Origin: Lachnospiraceae bacterium UBA4364
Lineage (GTDB): Bacteria; Bacillota; Clostridia; Lachnospirales; Lachnospiraceae
Direction: 5' to 3'
NCBI GenBank assembly: GCA_002393955.1
Contig: DGSK01000029.1
Coordinates: 1-64,000 of the forward strand
Length of the DNA stretch: 64,000 nucleotides
Position 1 is the stretch's first letter, and each line of letters begins with the position of its first letter. Of the stretch, positions 16,823 through 25,001 are shown piece after piece. The translations under genes were made by a program, and so were the position numbers. Under the pieces are notes generated by a model. It did no database searches. It worked only from the letters and a program-made list of their open reading frames with translations, and was not told where the DNA came from.

Positions 16823-17899
16823 ATGAAATTTGAAGATTACAAATTGTTTACCATTGGACCTACTCAAATGTATCAAAGTACACTTGATGTTAGAAAACAT
16901 GTTGTTCCATATTTTAGAACTACCGAATTTTCAAGTTTGATGCTTGATAATGAGAAATTAATAAAAAAACTTCAATTTGCAAATGAAGCTTCGAAAGTGG
17001 TTTTTCTAACCGCATCTGGAAGTGGGGCAATGGAAGCGTCAGTTATAAACTGTTTTGATGTTAATGATAAAGTGTTGATTATATCGGGCGGTACCTTTGG
17101 AGAAAGGTTTGAGAAAATATGTAAAATCCATAATATTCCGTTTGAAACTTTAAAACTTGGTGCAGACGAAGAATTAAAAGCGTCGCATTTTGATGCATTT
17201 GATAATAAGGGTTTTACCGGCTTACTTGTTAACATTGATGAGACTTATACGGGGCAGTTATATAATATTGAGATAATTAAGGACTTTTGTGAGAAGAATA
17301 ATATGTACTTGATTGTGGATGCGATTAGTTCATTTTTGGCGGATCCATACTATATGGAACAGAATAATATTGATGTGACAATAGTAAGTTCTCAAAAAGG
17401 TTTATGTTTAGCTCCAGGTCTTTCGATTATTACCATAAGCCCCCGTATGTTTGAAAAGATAAATAAGACTGATGTTAAATCATTATATTTTGATTTTAAG
17501 GATTATTTTCAAAATATGGAACGCGGACAAACCCCTTTTACACCGGCTGTAGGAGTTTGTTTTGAATTGAATGATATGCTACATAAAATAGATAAACAGG
17601 GCATAGAGGGAAGATTAAGAGAAGTTAAAGAGAGATGTGATTATTTTAGAAGTAAAATTAGTTCATTACCGATTCATCTTCCGTCATACCCACTTTCTAA
17701 TGCAATTTCACCAATTAGATTTGAGAAAGACATTGCTATGGATTTTTTCATATATTTGAAGGATAAAAAACAAATTATGGTTAATCCTGTAGGCGGTGAA
17801 TTGGGAAAACGTAGTATACGTGTAGCCCATGTGGGAGATCTTAATTATAGTGATTATGATAATTTGATTGAAGAAATAAAGAAGTATTTTGCAATGTGA
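16823..17899 (+). CDS. Class-V aminotransferase (PhnW / alanine-glyoxylate aminotransferase-like)
   Basis: PLP-dependent fold-type I enzyme of 358 aa. The N-terminal TIGPTQMYQSTLDVRKHVVPYFRTTEF is the typical lead of the PhnW/AGXT group. ASGSGAMEASVINCF is the phosphate-binding loop. Asp166 (VDAISS) would hold the pyridine nitrogen, and Lys192 in VSSQKGL would form the Schiff base. The substrate is not clear. Its neighbourhood with a LicC/PntC-like cytidylyltransferase suggests making an amino-alcohol or aminophosphonate head group. No PEP mutase is present in the window, so a phosphonate remains speculative. It lies 13 bp before a DUF2284 gene. Confidence 0.82.
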   Translation: MKFEDYKLFTIGPTQMYQSTLDVRKHVVPYFRTTEFSSLMLDNEKLIKKLQFANEASKVVFLTASGSGAMEASVINCFDVNDKVLIISGGTFGERFEKICKIHNIPFETLKLGADEELKASHFDAFDNKGFTGLLVNIDETYTGQLYNIEIIKDFCEKNNMYLIVDAISSFLADPYYMEQNNIDVTIVSSQKGLCLAPGLSIITISPRMFEKINKTDVKSLYFDFKDYFQNMERGQTPFTPAVGVCFELNDMLHKIDKQGIEGRLREVKERCDYFRSKISSLPIHLPSYPLSNAISPIRFEKDIAMDFFIYLKDKKQIMVNPVGGELGKRSIRVAHVGDLNYSDYDNLIEEIKKYFAM

Positions 17900-17912
17900 G
17901 GGGAATACAAGC

Positions 17913-18506
17913 ATGGACAAAGTCTTAAGAAACGATTTTCTTGAGTTTTGTAAAAATACTGCACCTGAAGCGAAGTTTGTCTTTATGGATCCCAAAGGGG
18001 CCGTTTTTGAAGAATGTGTAAAGATGAATTGCTTTTATTGTGGAAAGTATGGCAGAAACTGGAGATGTCCACCCAATCTTCCAAATCTAGATTATCCTCG
18101 AATGTTTTCTGAGTATGATGAAGGACTTTTTGTATATTTCAAATTTGATGTATCTGATAGGGTTCAGTTTGAAAGCATAAGATCGGAATCGAGCATAGTT
18201 CTTCACAAGGCTTTGTTACAAATGGAAAAGTGGTTTTATAATCATAACAGGTCAACAGTCATATCCTTCGGAGCGGGAAGTTGTAAACTCTGTAAGGGGG
18301 GATGTGGTAAGGAACGGTGCAATAATCCATATATGTCGCGGAGTCCATTGGAGGCAACTGGAGTAAACATAGTTAAAACTGCTGCTAAGTTTGGCATAGA
18401 TGTGAAATTTCCAACTGATGACGAATTAATGCGTCTTGGTCTGATAATGTGGCAGGAACCTGAACAGTTAATTGAAAGGAGACCAGCTATGAAAAGTCAA
18501 GCATAA
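17913..18506 (+). CDS. DUF2284 metal-binding (Cys-rich) protein
   Basis: A 197-aa protein of the DUF2284 family. The start at 17913 is supported by GAGGGGAA at 17898-17905. Two cysteine clusters are visible, MNCFYCGKYGRNWRCPPN near residues 35-52 and GSCKLCKGGCGKERCNNP near 125-142. They are likely ligands for an iron-sulfur cluster or other metal. The family's biochemical role is unknown to me. It is probably co-expressed with the aminotransferase. The IS110 element follows and separates it from the cytidylyltransferase gene, which may once have been adjacent. Confidence 0.85.
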   Translation: MDKVLRNDFLEFCKNTAPEAKFVFMDPKGAVFEECVKMNCFYCGKYGRNWRCPPNLPNLDYPRMFSEYDEGLFVYFKFDVSDRVQFESIRSESSIVLHKALLQMEKWFYNHNRSTVISFGAGSCKLCKGGCGKERCNNPYMSRSPLEATGVNIVKTAAKFGIDVKFPTDDELMRLGLIMWQEPEQLIERRPAMKSQA

Positions 18507-18529
18507 ATTAGCAAATATTTATTTTAGCG

Positions 18530-18606
18530 ATATGACCGTAAAAAAGGCTGACCTTAATAATCCTCATCGGATGAGGATTTCGTAAATCCATATGAAACGG
18601 TCGTAT
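18530..18606. repeat. Nested inverted repeats at the transposase 3' end of the IS110 element
   Basis: An outer pair, ATATGACCGT (18530-18539) and ACGGTCGTAT (18597-18606), matches in 9 of 10 positions. It encloses a perfect inner hairpin ATCCTCAT (18560-18567) / ATGAGGAT (18571-18578) with a 3-nt loop. The outer arm reaches into the transposase stop region. It could be a terminator or part of the element's end structure. Confidence 0.5.
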
Positions 18607-19766
18607 TATTTCAGATCAAAAGCAATGTTGTCCGTCAGCATCTTGTATATGACGCGAACAAGTTTACCGGCACAATGCCCCAATGCGTTGTAATGAGATT
18701 TACCCTCAGAACGCTTCTGAGCATAGTAATCATTGAAGGTTTTGTTGTTTTTGACAACGTTGTGAGCAGCATTTACCAGTGCGAAGCGTAGCGGCCTTGA
18801 ACCGCGTTTAGACATCTTGGTATGCCTGGCTTCGAAATTGCCTGACTGATATACAGCAGGATCCAGACCGGCAAATGCGAGTACCTTCGAGGGATTAGAG
18901 AAACGGGATATATCCCCGATCTCCCCCAGTATCATTCCCCCATTGATTGCACCAATGCCGGGAATGGTCATTATAACGGAATCCAGGGATCCAACAAGCG
19001 ATTCCATATCGGATTCCACAGTAGTAACCTGCTTATCCAGAAGCTCTATCAATTCGATGGTCTGAGTAATCTGGAGAGCAACGGAGCTGTCATTGATACC
19101 GACAGATTTCTGTGCAAGAACTCTTATCTCTTGTGCCGTATCCTTCTTGAAATGGCCGTGGGAAGCAACTTCAAGAAGATGAGCAAGATGAGTCATGTGC
19201 ATAGAAGCAACCATACCGGCGGTAGGGGCTTCCTTAAGAAGCGCATAGCAGCTCTTATGATGAACTCCGTTAAAGAAGTACTGGATCTCAGGAAATGCCT
19301 GATCAATGTAAGAAGTCAACTGGATCTTAGCCTGTGTACGCTTCTTGATCAGCTTCATCCTGAATCTGCCGAGTTCCTTAAGATGAAGCAGAGAGATATC
19401 GTACTTCGTAAAGAGACGTGTAGGGTTCATCATCAAAGCCTTAGCAATGACTAAGGTATCGACCTTATCAGTCTTGGTCTTACGGATGTTGTTCTTCCGT
19501 AGGGTCGAAGTCTGGATAGGGTTAATGACACAAACCTTGTAGCCACTAAGAACAAGGAATTCAACAAGGTTGTTGCCATAATGGGCCGTTGACTCAAGAC
19601 CTATGATGAGCTGGTCAGGATCGAGGGAATCGAGACTGGACTTCAGCTTATGGAAGCCATCATAGTCGTTTGTGAATTTGAACGGCTGAAGCATTACTTC
19701 ACCATCTGAGGATACCGCAGAGGCAAAGTGGTTGAGTTTGGCAATATCAATGCCTACATAGATCAT
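18606..19766 (-). CDS. IS110-family transposase (RuvC-like DEDD + Tnp_20)
   Basis: A 386-aa transposase guided by a bridge RNA in studied members. The RuvC-like N-terminal domain shows Asp in YVGIDIAK, Glu in IIGLESTAHYG and Asp residues in KTKTDKVDTLVIA. The C-terminal Tnp_20 domain starts MTIPGIGAINGGMILGEIG. It carries the catalytic serine region AVYQSGNF and the KMSKRGSRPLRFAL motif. Length is complete. The gene reads leftward from a long non-coding 5' flank. Confidence 0.93.
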   Translation of the reverse strand: MIYVGIDIAKLNHFASAVSSDGEVMLQPFKFTNDYDGFHKLKSSLDSLDPDQLIIGLESTAHYGNNLVEFLVLSGYKVCVINPIQTSTLRKNNIRKTKTDKVDTLVIAKALMMNPTRLFTKYDISLLHLKELGRFRMKLIKKRTQAKIQLTSYIDQAFPEIQYFFNGVHHKSCYALLKEAPTAGMVASMHMTHLAHLLEVASHGHFKKDTAQEIRVLAQKSVGINDSSVALQITQTIELIELLDKQVTTVESDMESLVGSLDSVIMTIPGIGAINGGMILGEIGDISRFSNPSKVLAFAGLDPAVYQSGNFEARHTKMSKRGSRPLRFALVNAAHNVVKNNKTFNDYYAQKRSEGKSHYNALGHCAGKLVRVIYKMLTDNIAFDLK

Positions 19767-20040
19767 AAAACCTTCCTTTCTGAGTGTATTGGATGCTGTG
19801 ACAATCCACAGGCGTTTATCCTCATAGACTTGATTGAAATAAGTGCTTAGGAGACAGATCTCCCGGCAACATCCAGCTTATAAACAATTCAGATAAAACC
19901 GTGGCAATACACTCCTTCAAGTAGTTGGACTACAGGAACAAATCTAAAGTCCACAGCATCTGAATGTATTGTACTGTCACATCACTAAAAGAAAGGAAAA
20001 TGTGATGATTTAGCTTCTGAAATCATCATACAAGTAATGA
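19767..20040 (-). ncRNA. Candidate bridge RNA region of the IS110 element
   Basis: About 275 bp of non-coding DNA upstream of the transposase, where IS110-group elements encode their bridge RNA. Short hairpins are visible: CTGTG/CACAG (19796-19811, 6-nt loop) and TGGACT/AGTCCA (19926-19953, 16-nt loop). The location is family knowledge. Loop sequences have not been matched to target or donor DNA. Confidence 0.35.
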
Positions 20041-20043
20041 CAT

Positions 20044-20751
20044 ATGAAATATATTTTTATGGTTGCAGGTAAGGGTACGAGGTTACAGCCGCTTACGTTG
20101 AAACATCCTAAATCAATGTATAAACTTGATGGGGATACCACTTTGTTACAGAGAATGGTAGGACTTATAAAAAAGCATGATTCAGAAGCGGATATAGTTA
20201 TTGTGACGGGGCATATGCATAGGGCTATAGAAGAACAGATAGAGGGTGCAACATTTGTTTATAACCCCTTTTATGAAGTTACGAATTCCATAGCATCTTT
20301 ATGGTTTGCAAAGGAACATCTTGATGCCAATAATGTCGTATTAATTGATGGCGATATTGTTATGTCAGATGAGCTTGTAAGAGATGTAATGTGTAAACCT
20401 GTTGAACGACCATTAGTTCTTGTGGATAGTTCAATCAAGACTGATGGTGATTATAATGTAGAAGTATCCGGAGACCAGGTTCTGGTAATGAGCAAGGATT
20501 TGGATAACTATTACGGCGAATATGCGGGAGTTACAAAGCTGAATCATGATAGTGCTATTCAGATGAGAGAAGAGATGGATAGTATGATAGAAGAAGGCTT
20601 TTATGATCAATGGTATGAGAATGCATTGGTACAGTTGATTTTTAAGAATGATTTCAAGCTTTATTATAAGGATATTTCAAATTATGAGTGGACTGAAGTG
20701 GACTCTGTCAATGACCTGTTATTAGCGAAGCGTATTCATAATCAGGAATGA
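20044..20751 (+). CDS. LicC/PntC-like cytidylyltransferase (NTP transferase)
   Basis: A 235-aa nucleotidyltransferase of the phosphocholine/2-aminoethylphosphonate cytidylyltransferase group. The N-terminal MVAGKGTRLQPLTLKHPKSM is the signature NTP-binding loop with its catalytic Lys. LIDGDIVM carries the metal-binding Asp. EVDSVNDL near the C-terminus is the second metal site. It would make CDP- or CMP-activated phospho-amino-alcohol for transfer to the glycan. The start has no good ribosome site. The IS110 element ends just upstream and may have removed it. The aminotransferase and DUF2284 protein before the IS may belong to the same pathway. Confidence 0.82.
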   Translation: MKYIFMVAGKGTRLQPLTLKHPKSMYKLDGDTTLLQRMVGLIKKHDSEADIVIVTGHMHRAIEEQIEGATFVYNPFYEVTNSIASLWFAKEHLDANNVVLIDGDIVMSDELVRDVMCKPVERPLVLVDSSIKTDGDYNVEVSGDQVLVMSKDLDNYYGEYAGVTKLNHDSAIQMREEMDSMIEEGFYDQWYENALVQLIFKNDFKLYYKDISNYEWTEVDSVNDLLLAKRIHNQE

Positions 20752-20820
20752 GGCACTGAAACTGCTCTAAAAGAAAACGGTCATGGTTCTTCCTTGACCT
20801 GCCTGGAACCAAAAGATTAC

Positions 20821-20876
20821 GGATATTATCTCAGAAAAGTGTTACCCATATAAGGTACTAATGGTTGGGAACTTAC
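20821..20876 (+). repeat. Degenerate right-end remnant of an IS66-type element
   Basis: About 55 bp clearly similar to the inner right end of the IS66 element at 14992-15047. Shared blocks are GATATTATCTCA, ATATAAGGTA, ATGGTTG and the tip CTTAC. No other IS66 sequence remains here. An upstream ATG at 20861 in the fnlA frame falls inside this remnant and is not a credible start. Confidence 0.6.
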
Positions 20877-20932
20877 CCCAAATGCTCCATAATTATAGAA
20901 CACAGACAATTGCTCGAGGAGGAAAAATAGAA

Positions 20933-21997
20933 TTGCAGATTACAGAAGCTTTTAAAGGAAGAGTATTGGTAATAACAGGAGGGACGGGAAGCTTTGGCTC
21001 TACTGTTCTGAAACATTTTCTGACATCGGATATCGGGGAGATTCGCATTATTTCCCGAGATGAAAAGAAGCAGGACATGATGAGACATATACTGCAGGCG
21101 AGATATCCTGAACATGCAGGTAAAGTTCAGTTTTACATTGGGGATGTTCGGAGCTTGGATTCCGTTCGCGATGTCATGTATGGGGCAAATTATGTGTTTC
21201 ATGCGGCGGCTCTTAAGGAAGTTCCATCCTGTGAGTTCTTCCCTATGGAGGCAGTAAAAACCAATATTATAGGTACTGACAATGTGATTACTGCTGCTGT
21301 TGAGAATGGAGTGGAGAGGGTAGTCTTTTTGTCGACTGATAAAGCAGCATATCCTATCAATTCCATGGGGATGACCAAAGCGGTTGGCGAAAAAGTGGTG
21401 CAGGCACGGGCACAGAAGGCATTTGAACGTGGGGGTACTGTACTTTCCTGTACTCGATACGGAAACGTAATGTGTAGTAGGGGGTCTGTAATTCCGTTGT
21501 TCATAGATCAGATCAAGAATAAGCATCCTATCACCATTACTGATCCGAATATGACCCGTTTCCTGATGAACCTGGATGAGGCTGTTGACCTGGTGGCTTT
21601 CGCATTTGAGCATGCGGAACCGGGAGATCTCTTTATCCAGAAGGCGGATGCTTCGACCATCGGTGATCTTGCAGATGGCGTTATGAAGGTATTCGGTGAG
21701 ACGGAGAAGAAGATCATTGGTACTAGGCATGGAGAGAAACTATATGAGACTCTTATGACCAGGGAGGAAAGACTACGGTCTGTTGATATGGGCAACTATT
21801 TTAGAATTGCACCGGACGGTCGCAGTTTGAATTATGATAAGTTCTATGTTGACGGTGATGTTCTGACAGAAGGTGATGAAGCGTATACCAGCCACAATAC
21901 AAATCGTCTGGATGTGGAAGGTGTAGTAAAGAAGATTATGGAAACAGACTATGTAAAGGAAGAACTGGAAGGCAGGCCGCACGTAGTGGAGGCGTAG
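20933..21997 (+). CDS. fnlA: UDP-GlcNAc C4,6-dehydratase/C5-epimerase (FnlA/CapE/WbjB family)
   Basis: First enzyme of UDP-N-acetyl-L-fucosamine synthesis. The TTG at 20933 is chosen because GAGGAGG stands 9-10 nt before it and the frame upstream is an IS remnant. The protein then has 354 aa. The Rossmann motif ITGGTGSFG is at residues 14-22. The catalytic region STDKAAYPINSMGMTK has Met where most relatives have Tyr, as in known 5-inverting CapE/WbjB enzymes. HGEKLYETL is conserved. It is followed 2 bp later by fnlB, and fnlC comes next, so the trio is complete. Confidence 0.9.
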   Translation: MQITEAFKGRVLVITGGTGSFGSTVLKHFLTSDIGEIRIISRDEKKQDMMRHILQARYPEHAGKVQFYIGDVRSLDSVRDVMYGANYVFHAAALKEVPSCEFFPMEAVKTNIIGTDNVITAAVENGVERVVFLSTDKAAYPINSMGMTKAVGEKVVQARAQKAFERGGTVLSCTRYGNVMCSRGSVIPLFIDQIKNKHPITITDPNMTRFLMNLDEAVDLVAFAFEHAEPGDLFIQKADASTIGDLADGVMKVFGETEKKIIGTRHGEKLYETLMTREERLRSVDMGNYFRIAPDGRSLNYDKFYVDGDVLTEGDEAYTSHNTNRLDVEGVVKKIMETDYVKEELEGRPHVVEA

Positions 21998-21999
21998 GG

Positions 22000-23277
22000 A
22001 TGAAGATACTGGTGACCGGTTCCAATGGGTTTGTGGGACGCAATCTTGTTTGGAACCTTAAGGAAATACGGGATGGGAAGAACCATACTAGGCCTGATCT
22101 GCTGATTACGGAGATATATGGTTATGATATCGGTTCATCCCAGGAATCGTTGGAGCAGGCCTGCAGCAGGGCGGATTTTGTTTTTAACCTTGCAGGTGTG
22201 AACCGTCCGAAGGATCAGAAGGAATTCATGGAAGGGAATTTCGGCTTTGCTTCGACACTGCTGGACACCCTGAAGAAGTATAATAATACTTGTCCCGTGA
22301 TGCTTTCCTCGTCAATACAGGCGAGTCTGTCAGGAAGGTATGCCGGATCGGAATATGGCAAGAGCAAACTGGCGGGCGAGGAACTGTTCTTTGATTATGG
22401 GAAAGAGACGGGGGCAAAGGTTTTGGTCTATCGTTTTCCGAATCTTTTCGGGAAATGGTGCAAACCGAATTATAATTCTGCCGTGGCTACTTTCTGCAAT
22501 GCAGTGGCAAATGATCTGGAGTATACAGTAAATGACCGGAGTACTGAACTGGATCTGGTATATATCGATGACCTGATTGAGGAGATGCTGGATGCTTTAG
22601 AGGGGAGGGAGCATAGATGTGAGTATGAAAGTAGTGCAGATAGCGTGATTCCGATGGAAAAATCTGACGGAAGGTATTGCCATGTGCCCACATCCCATCA
22701 TGTTACCTTAGGGGAGATTGTGGATCAGCTGCAGTCCTTTAAGGATATGCCTGTAAGCCTGTATTTACCGTCTATCCCGGATGGGTCATTTGCAAAGAAG
22801 CTGTATAGCACCTATCTGTCCTATCTTCCGGCAGAGAAGATGAGCTACTGCTTTAAGTCTAATGTGGATAACCGGGGAGTTTTCACGGAGCTGATACGGA
22901 CAGCAGATCATGGACAGGTATCTGTCAATGTTGCTAAGCCGGGGATTACCAGGGGAGAGCATTGGCACAACAGCAAGTGGGAGCTTTTCATAGTAGTATC
23001 CGGACATGGTCTGATACAGGAACGAAGGATAGGAATTGATCCCGAGACTGGAAAGGGGTATCCGGTAATAGAATTCGAGGTGACCGGTGAGCAGATGAAA
23101 GCAATTCAGATGTTGCCGGGATATACGCACAATATTATCAATCTGTCGCCTACTCAGGATCTGGTGACAGTTATGTGGGCGAATGAGAGCTTTGATCCCG
23201 GACATCCGGACACCTTTTATGAGCAGGTGAACCGGGACGGGGATGAGAAGATAAATCCTGAGAAGGGAAACGTATGA
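22000..23277 (+). CDS. fnlB: Bifunctional reductase/epimerase, SDR + cupin (FnlB/CapF/WbjC)
   Basis: Second enzyme of UDP-L-FucNAc synthesis, 425 aa. The N-terminal SDR domain has the motif VTGSNGFVG at residues 4-12 and YGKSK for the Tyr/Lys pair. The C-terminal cupin domain has metal ligands in TRGEHWHNSKWELF and PGYTHNI. In CapF the cupin domain epimerises at C3 and the SDR domain reduces C4 with NADPH. The gene starts directly after fnlA. A terminator-like hairpin follows at 23288. Confidence 0.92.
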   Translation: MKILVTGSNGFVGRNLVWNLKEIRDGKNHTRPDLLITEIYGYDIGSSQESLEQACSRADFVFNLAGVNRPKDQKEFMEGNFGFASTLLDTLKKYNNTCPVMLSSSIQASLSGRYAGSEYGKSKLAGEELFFDYGKETGAKVLVYRFPNLFGKWCKPNYNSAVATFCNAVANDLEYTVNDRSTELDLVYIDDLIEEMLDALEGREHRCEYESSADSVIPMEKSDGRYCHVPTSHHVTLGEIVDQLQSFKDMPVSLYLPSIPDGSFAKKLYSTYLSYLPAEKMSYCFKSNVDNRGVFTELIRTADHGQVSVNVAKPGITRGEHWHNSKWELFIVVSGHGLIQERRIGIDPETGKGYPVIEFEVTGEQMKAIQMLPGYTHNIINLSPTQDLVTVMWANESFDPGHPDTFYEQVNRDGDEKINPEKGNV

Positions 23278-23287
23278 TGATATAATA

Positions 23288-23313
23288 TCCCTCACTAAGG
23301 TGGGGGATTTTTT
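23288..23313 (+). terminator. Rho-independent terminator or attenuator between fnlB and fnlC
   Basis: An 8-bp stem TCCCTCAC (23288-23295) / GTGGGGGA (23300-23307) with loop TAAG, followed directly by six T residues (23308-23313). It lies between two genes of one pathway. Confidence 0.75.
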
Positions 23314-23351
23314 GTCTTGTACGGTTAAAAAATAAATTGAGAGGTATAGAT

Positions 23352-24548
23352 ATGGAATATCCTGAGTGGAAGAATAACGGAAAGATAAAATTGGCAATCA
23401 TAGTTGGCACGCGCCCGGAAATCATTCGTCTGGCGGCGGTGATTACGAAGTGCCGGAAGTACTTTGATACCCAGCTTTGGCATACAGGTCAAAACTATGA
23501 TTATAACCTTAACGGTATTTTTTTTAAGGATCTCGGCCTCTCTGATCCGGAATTGTATCTGGATGCAGTAGGTGATGACCTGGGGGCTACCATGGGGAAT
23601 ATTATTGACAGATCCTATAAAGCAATGGTGGCGACTAAGCCTGATGCGGTGCTGGTATTGGGTGATACTAATTCCTGCCTGTCGGTGATCGGCGCTAAGA
23701 GGCTGCATATACCTATCTTTCATATGGAGGCAGGAAACCGTTGTAAGGATGAGTGTCTGCCTGAGGAGACGAATCGGCGTATAGTGGACATTATCTCGGA
23801 TGTGAATCTGGCATATTCGGAGCATGCAAGACGCTATCTGGCTGACTGTGGGCTGCCTAAGGAGAGAACTTATGTGACAGGAAGCCCTATGGCAGAGGTG
23901 TTACGCAATAATCTGGAAGCTATACAGGCATCGGATGTCCATAAGAGGGTATCTGACGAGACCGGAACAGCTATAGAAAAGGGGAAGTATATCCTGCTTT
24001 CTGCACACCGTGAAGAAAACATTGATACAGAGAAGAATTTTCTTTCTCTTTTTAATGCTGTCAATTCCATGGCGGAGAAATATGATATGCCAATACTTTA
24101 TTCCTGCCATCCACGTTCCCGAAAACGGTTGGAGCAGATGACAGCAGACGGAAAGTTTACCTTAGACAAGCGCGTGATTGCACATGAACCAATGGGATTT
24201 CATGATTATAATTGCCTTCAGATGAGTGCGTTTTGTGTGGTAAGTGATTCCGGAACTCTGCCGGAGGAGTCATCTTTCTATACATCTATAGGGCATCCTA
24301 TTCCTGCCGTTTGTATCCGTACTTCAACGGAAAGGCCGGAAGCATTGGATAAGGGATGTTTTATTTTGTCAGGGATTGATACGGTAGGTTTGTTACAGTC
24401 TGTGGATCTGGCAGTGGAGATGGTTCGTAGTGGAGACAATGGTATACCGGTACCGGATTACGTGGATACCAATGTGTCGGATAAGGTGGTGAAGATTATC
24501 CAGTCTTATGTGGGGGTAGTGAATAAAATGGTGTGGAGGAAAGGATAA
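23352..24548 (+). CDS. fnlC: UDP-GlcNAc 2-epimerase-family enzyme (FnlC/CapG/WbjD)
   Basis: Last step of UDP-L-FucNAc synthesis, the C2 epimerisation. It has about 398 aa from the ATG at 23352, which has GAGAGG 7 nt before it. The family motifs are IVGTRPEIIRLAAVI, LWHTGQNYDYNL, VLVLGDTNSCLS, FHMEAGNRCKDECLPEE, LLSAHREENID and VVSDSGTLPEESSF. The NRCKDECLPEETNRR form is characteristic of the FnlC/CapG subgroup rather than plain WecB. An acyltransferase remnant lies downstream. Confidence 0.92.
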   Translation: MEYPEWKNNGKIKLAIIVGTRPEIIRLAAVITKCRKYFDTQLWHTGQNYDYNLNGIFFKDLGLSDPELYLDAVGDDLGATMGNIIDRSYKAMVATKPDAVLVLGDTNSCLSVIGAKRLHIPIFHMEAGNRCKDECLPEETNRRIVDIISDVNLAYSEHARRYLADCGLPKERTYVTGSPMAEVLRNNLEAIQASDVHKRVSDETGTAIEKGKYILLSAHREENIDTEKNFLSLFNAVNSMAEKYDMPILYSCHPRSRKRLEQMTADGKFTLDKRVIAHEPMGFHDYNCLQMSAFCVVSDSGTLPEESSFYTSIGHPIPAVCIRTSTERPEALDKGCFILSGIDTVGLLQSVDLAVEMVRSGDNGIPVPDYVDTNVSDKVVKIIQSYVGVVNKMVWRKG

Positions 24549-24608
24549 AGATTGCGCTTCCTGGTTCGCACCATGGTCTAAGCTGTTGGAGAACATAAAC
24601 AATCTCGT

Positions 24609-24913
24609 CGGTATCGGACGGACTCGGATCTTTGGAAGTTTATGTATCCGTATTTTGTGGTTGGCTATATCTGGAATCTGAAACATATAAGGCTTACTTG
24701 GGCGAAAAGACGCAAATGGTCCACGGACGGATATAACTTACTGTTTACCTGGTTGATATTCTGCTAAATAGCTATATCTTTCCGAAAATGACAAGGGATT
24801 TTTCCTTGAATTATCTGATGACAGCTGTTGAAACAGCTGTGGTCATACTTCTATGTCTGGGCATTGACACCTTGATAAAGATGTTTCTTGGGAATAAGTG
24901 TATATCAGTATAG
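24609..24913 (+). pseudogene. Decayed C-terminal remnant of an acyltransferase-3-type membrane protein
   Basis: Two frames give pieces of one protein. The first (about 24609-24767) reads DLWKFMYPYFVVGYIWN and later GYNLLFTWLIFC. The other (about 24750-24913) reads DILLNSYIFPKM, then LMTAVETAVVILLCLGIDTLIK and a stop at 24911. Both resemble the last membrane helices of OafA-like O-acyltransferases. The frame break and missing front show the gene is dead. Confidence 0.55.
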
Positions 24914-24963
24914 GATGCGTTTTGGGGGATAGGTATAGCTAGTGAACAACGTTTCTTTAACAA

Positions 24964-24992
24964 GTGACAAGCTCTTCATATTATAGTATAAT
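24964..24992 (+). promoter_or_regulatory. Promoter of the sugar-transferase operon
   Basis: -35 GTGACA (24964-24969) and a perfect -10 TATAAT (24987-24992), 17 bp apart. The expected transcription start (about 24999) is only a few bases before the ATG at 25002, suggesting a leaderless or nearly leaderless message. Confidence 0.65.
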
Positions 24993-25001
24993 TTCTCTGT
25001 T

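Larger units (their letters stand above)
18507..20040 (-). mobile_element. IS110-family insertion sequence (ends not resolved)
   Basis: A single transposase gene on the minus strand, flanked by about 100 bp on its 3' side and about 275 bp on its 5' side, none of it coding. IS110 elements lack inverted repeats and often make no target duplication, so the tips cannot be placed from one copy. The given limits are simply the gap between the neighbouring genes. Confidence 0.7.

Noticed and set aside
16823..17899. Firm naming as 2-aminoethylphosphonate-pyruvate aminotransferase (phnW)
   Set aside because: The active-site segment VSSQKGL fits the wider class-V group equally well, and neither PEP mutase nor phosphonopyruvate decarboxylase is in the window.
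20873..21730. Minus-strand frame of 285 codons opposite fnlA
   Set aside because: Antisense to a well-recognised enzyme gene; its translation is low-complexity and resembles no protein.
23281..23288. TATAATAT at the fnlB end as a promoter -10 for fnlC
   Set aside because: No matching -35 lies 16-18 bp upstream, and it is immediately followed by the terminator hairpin.
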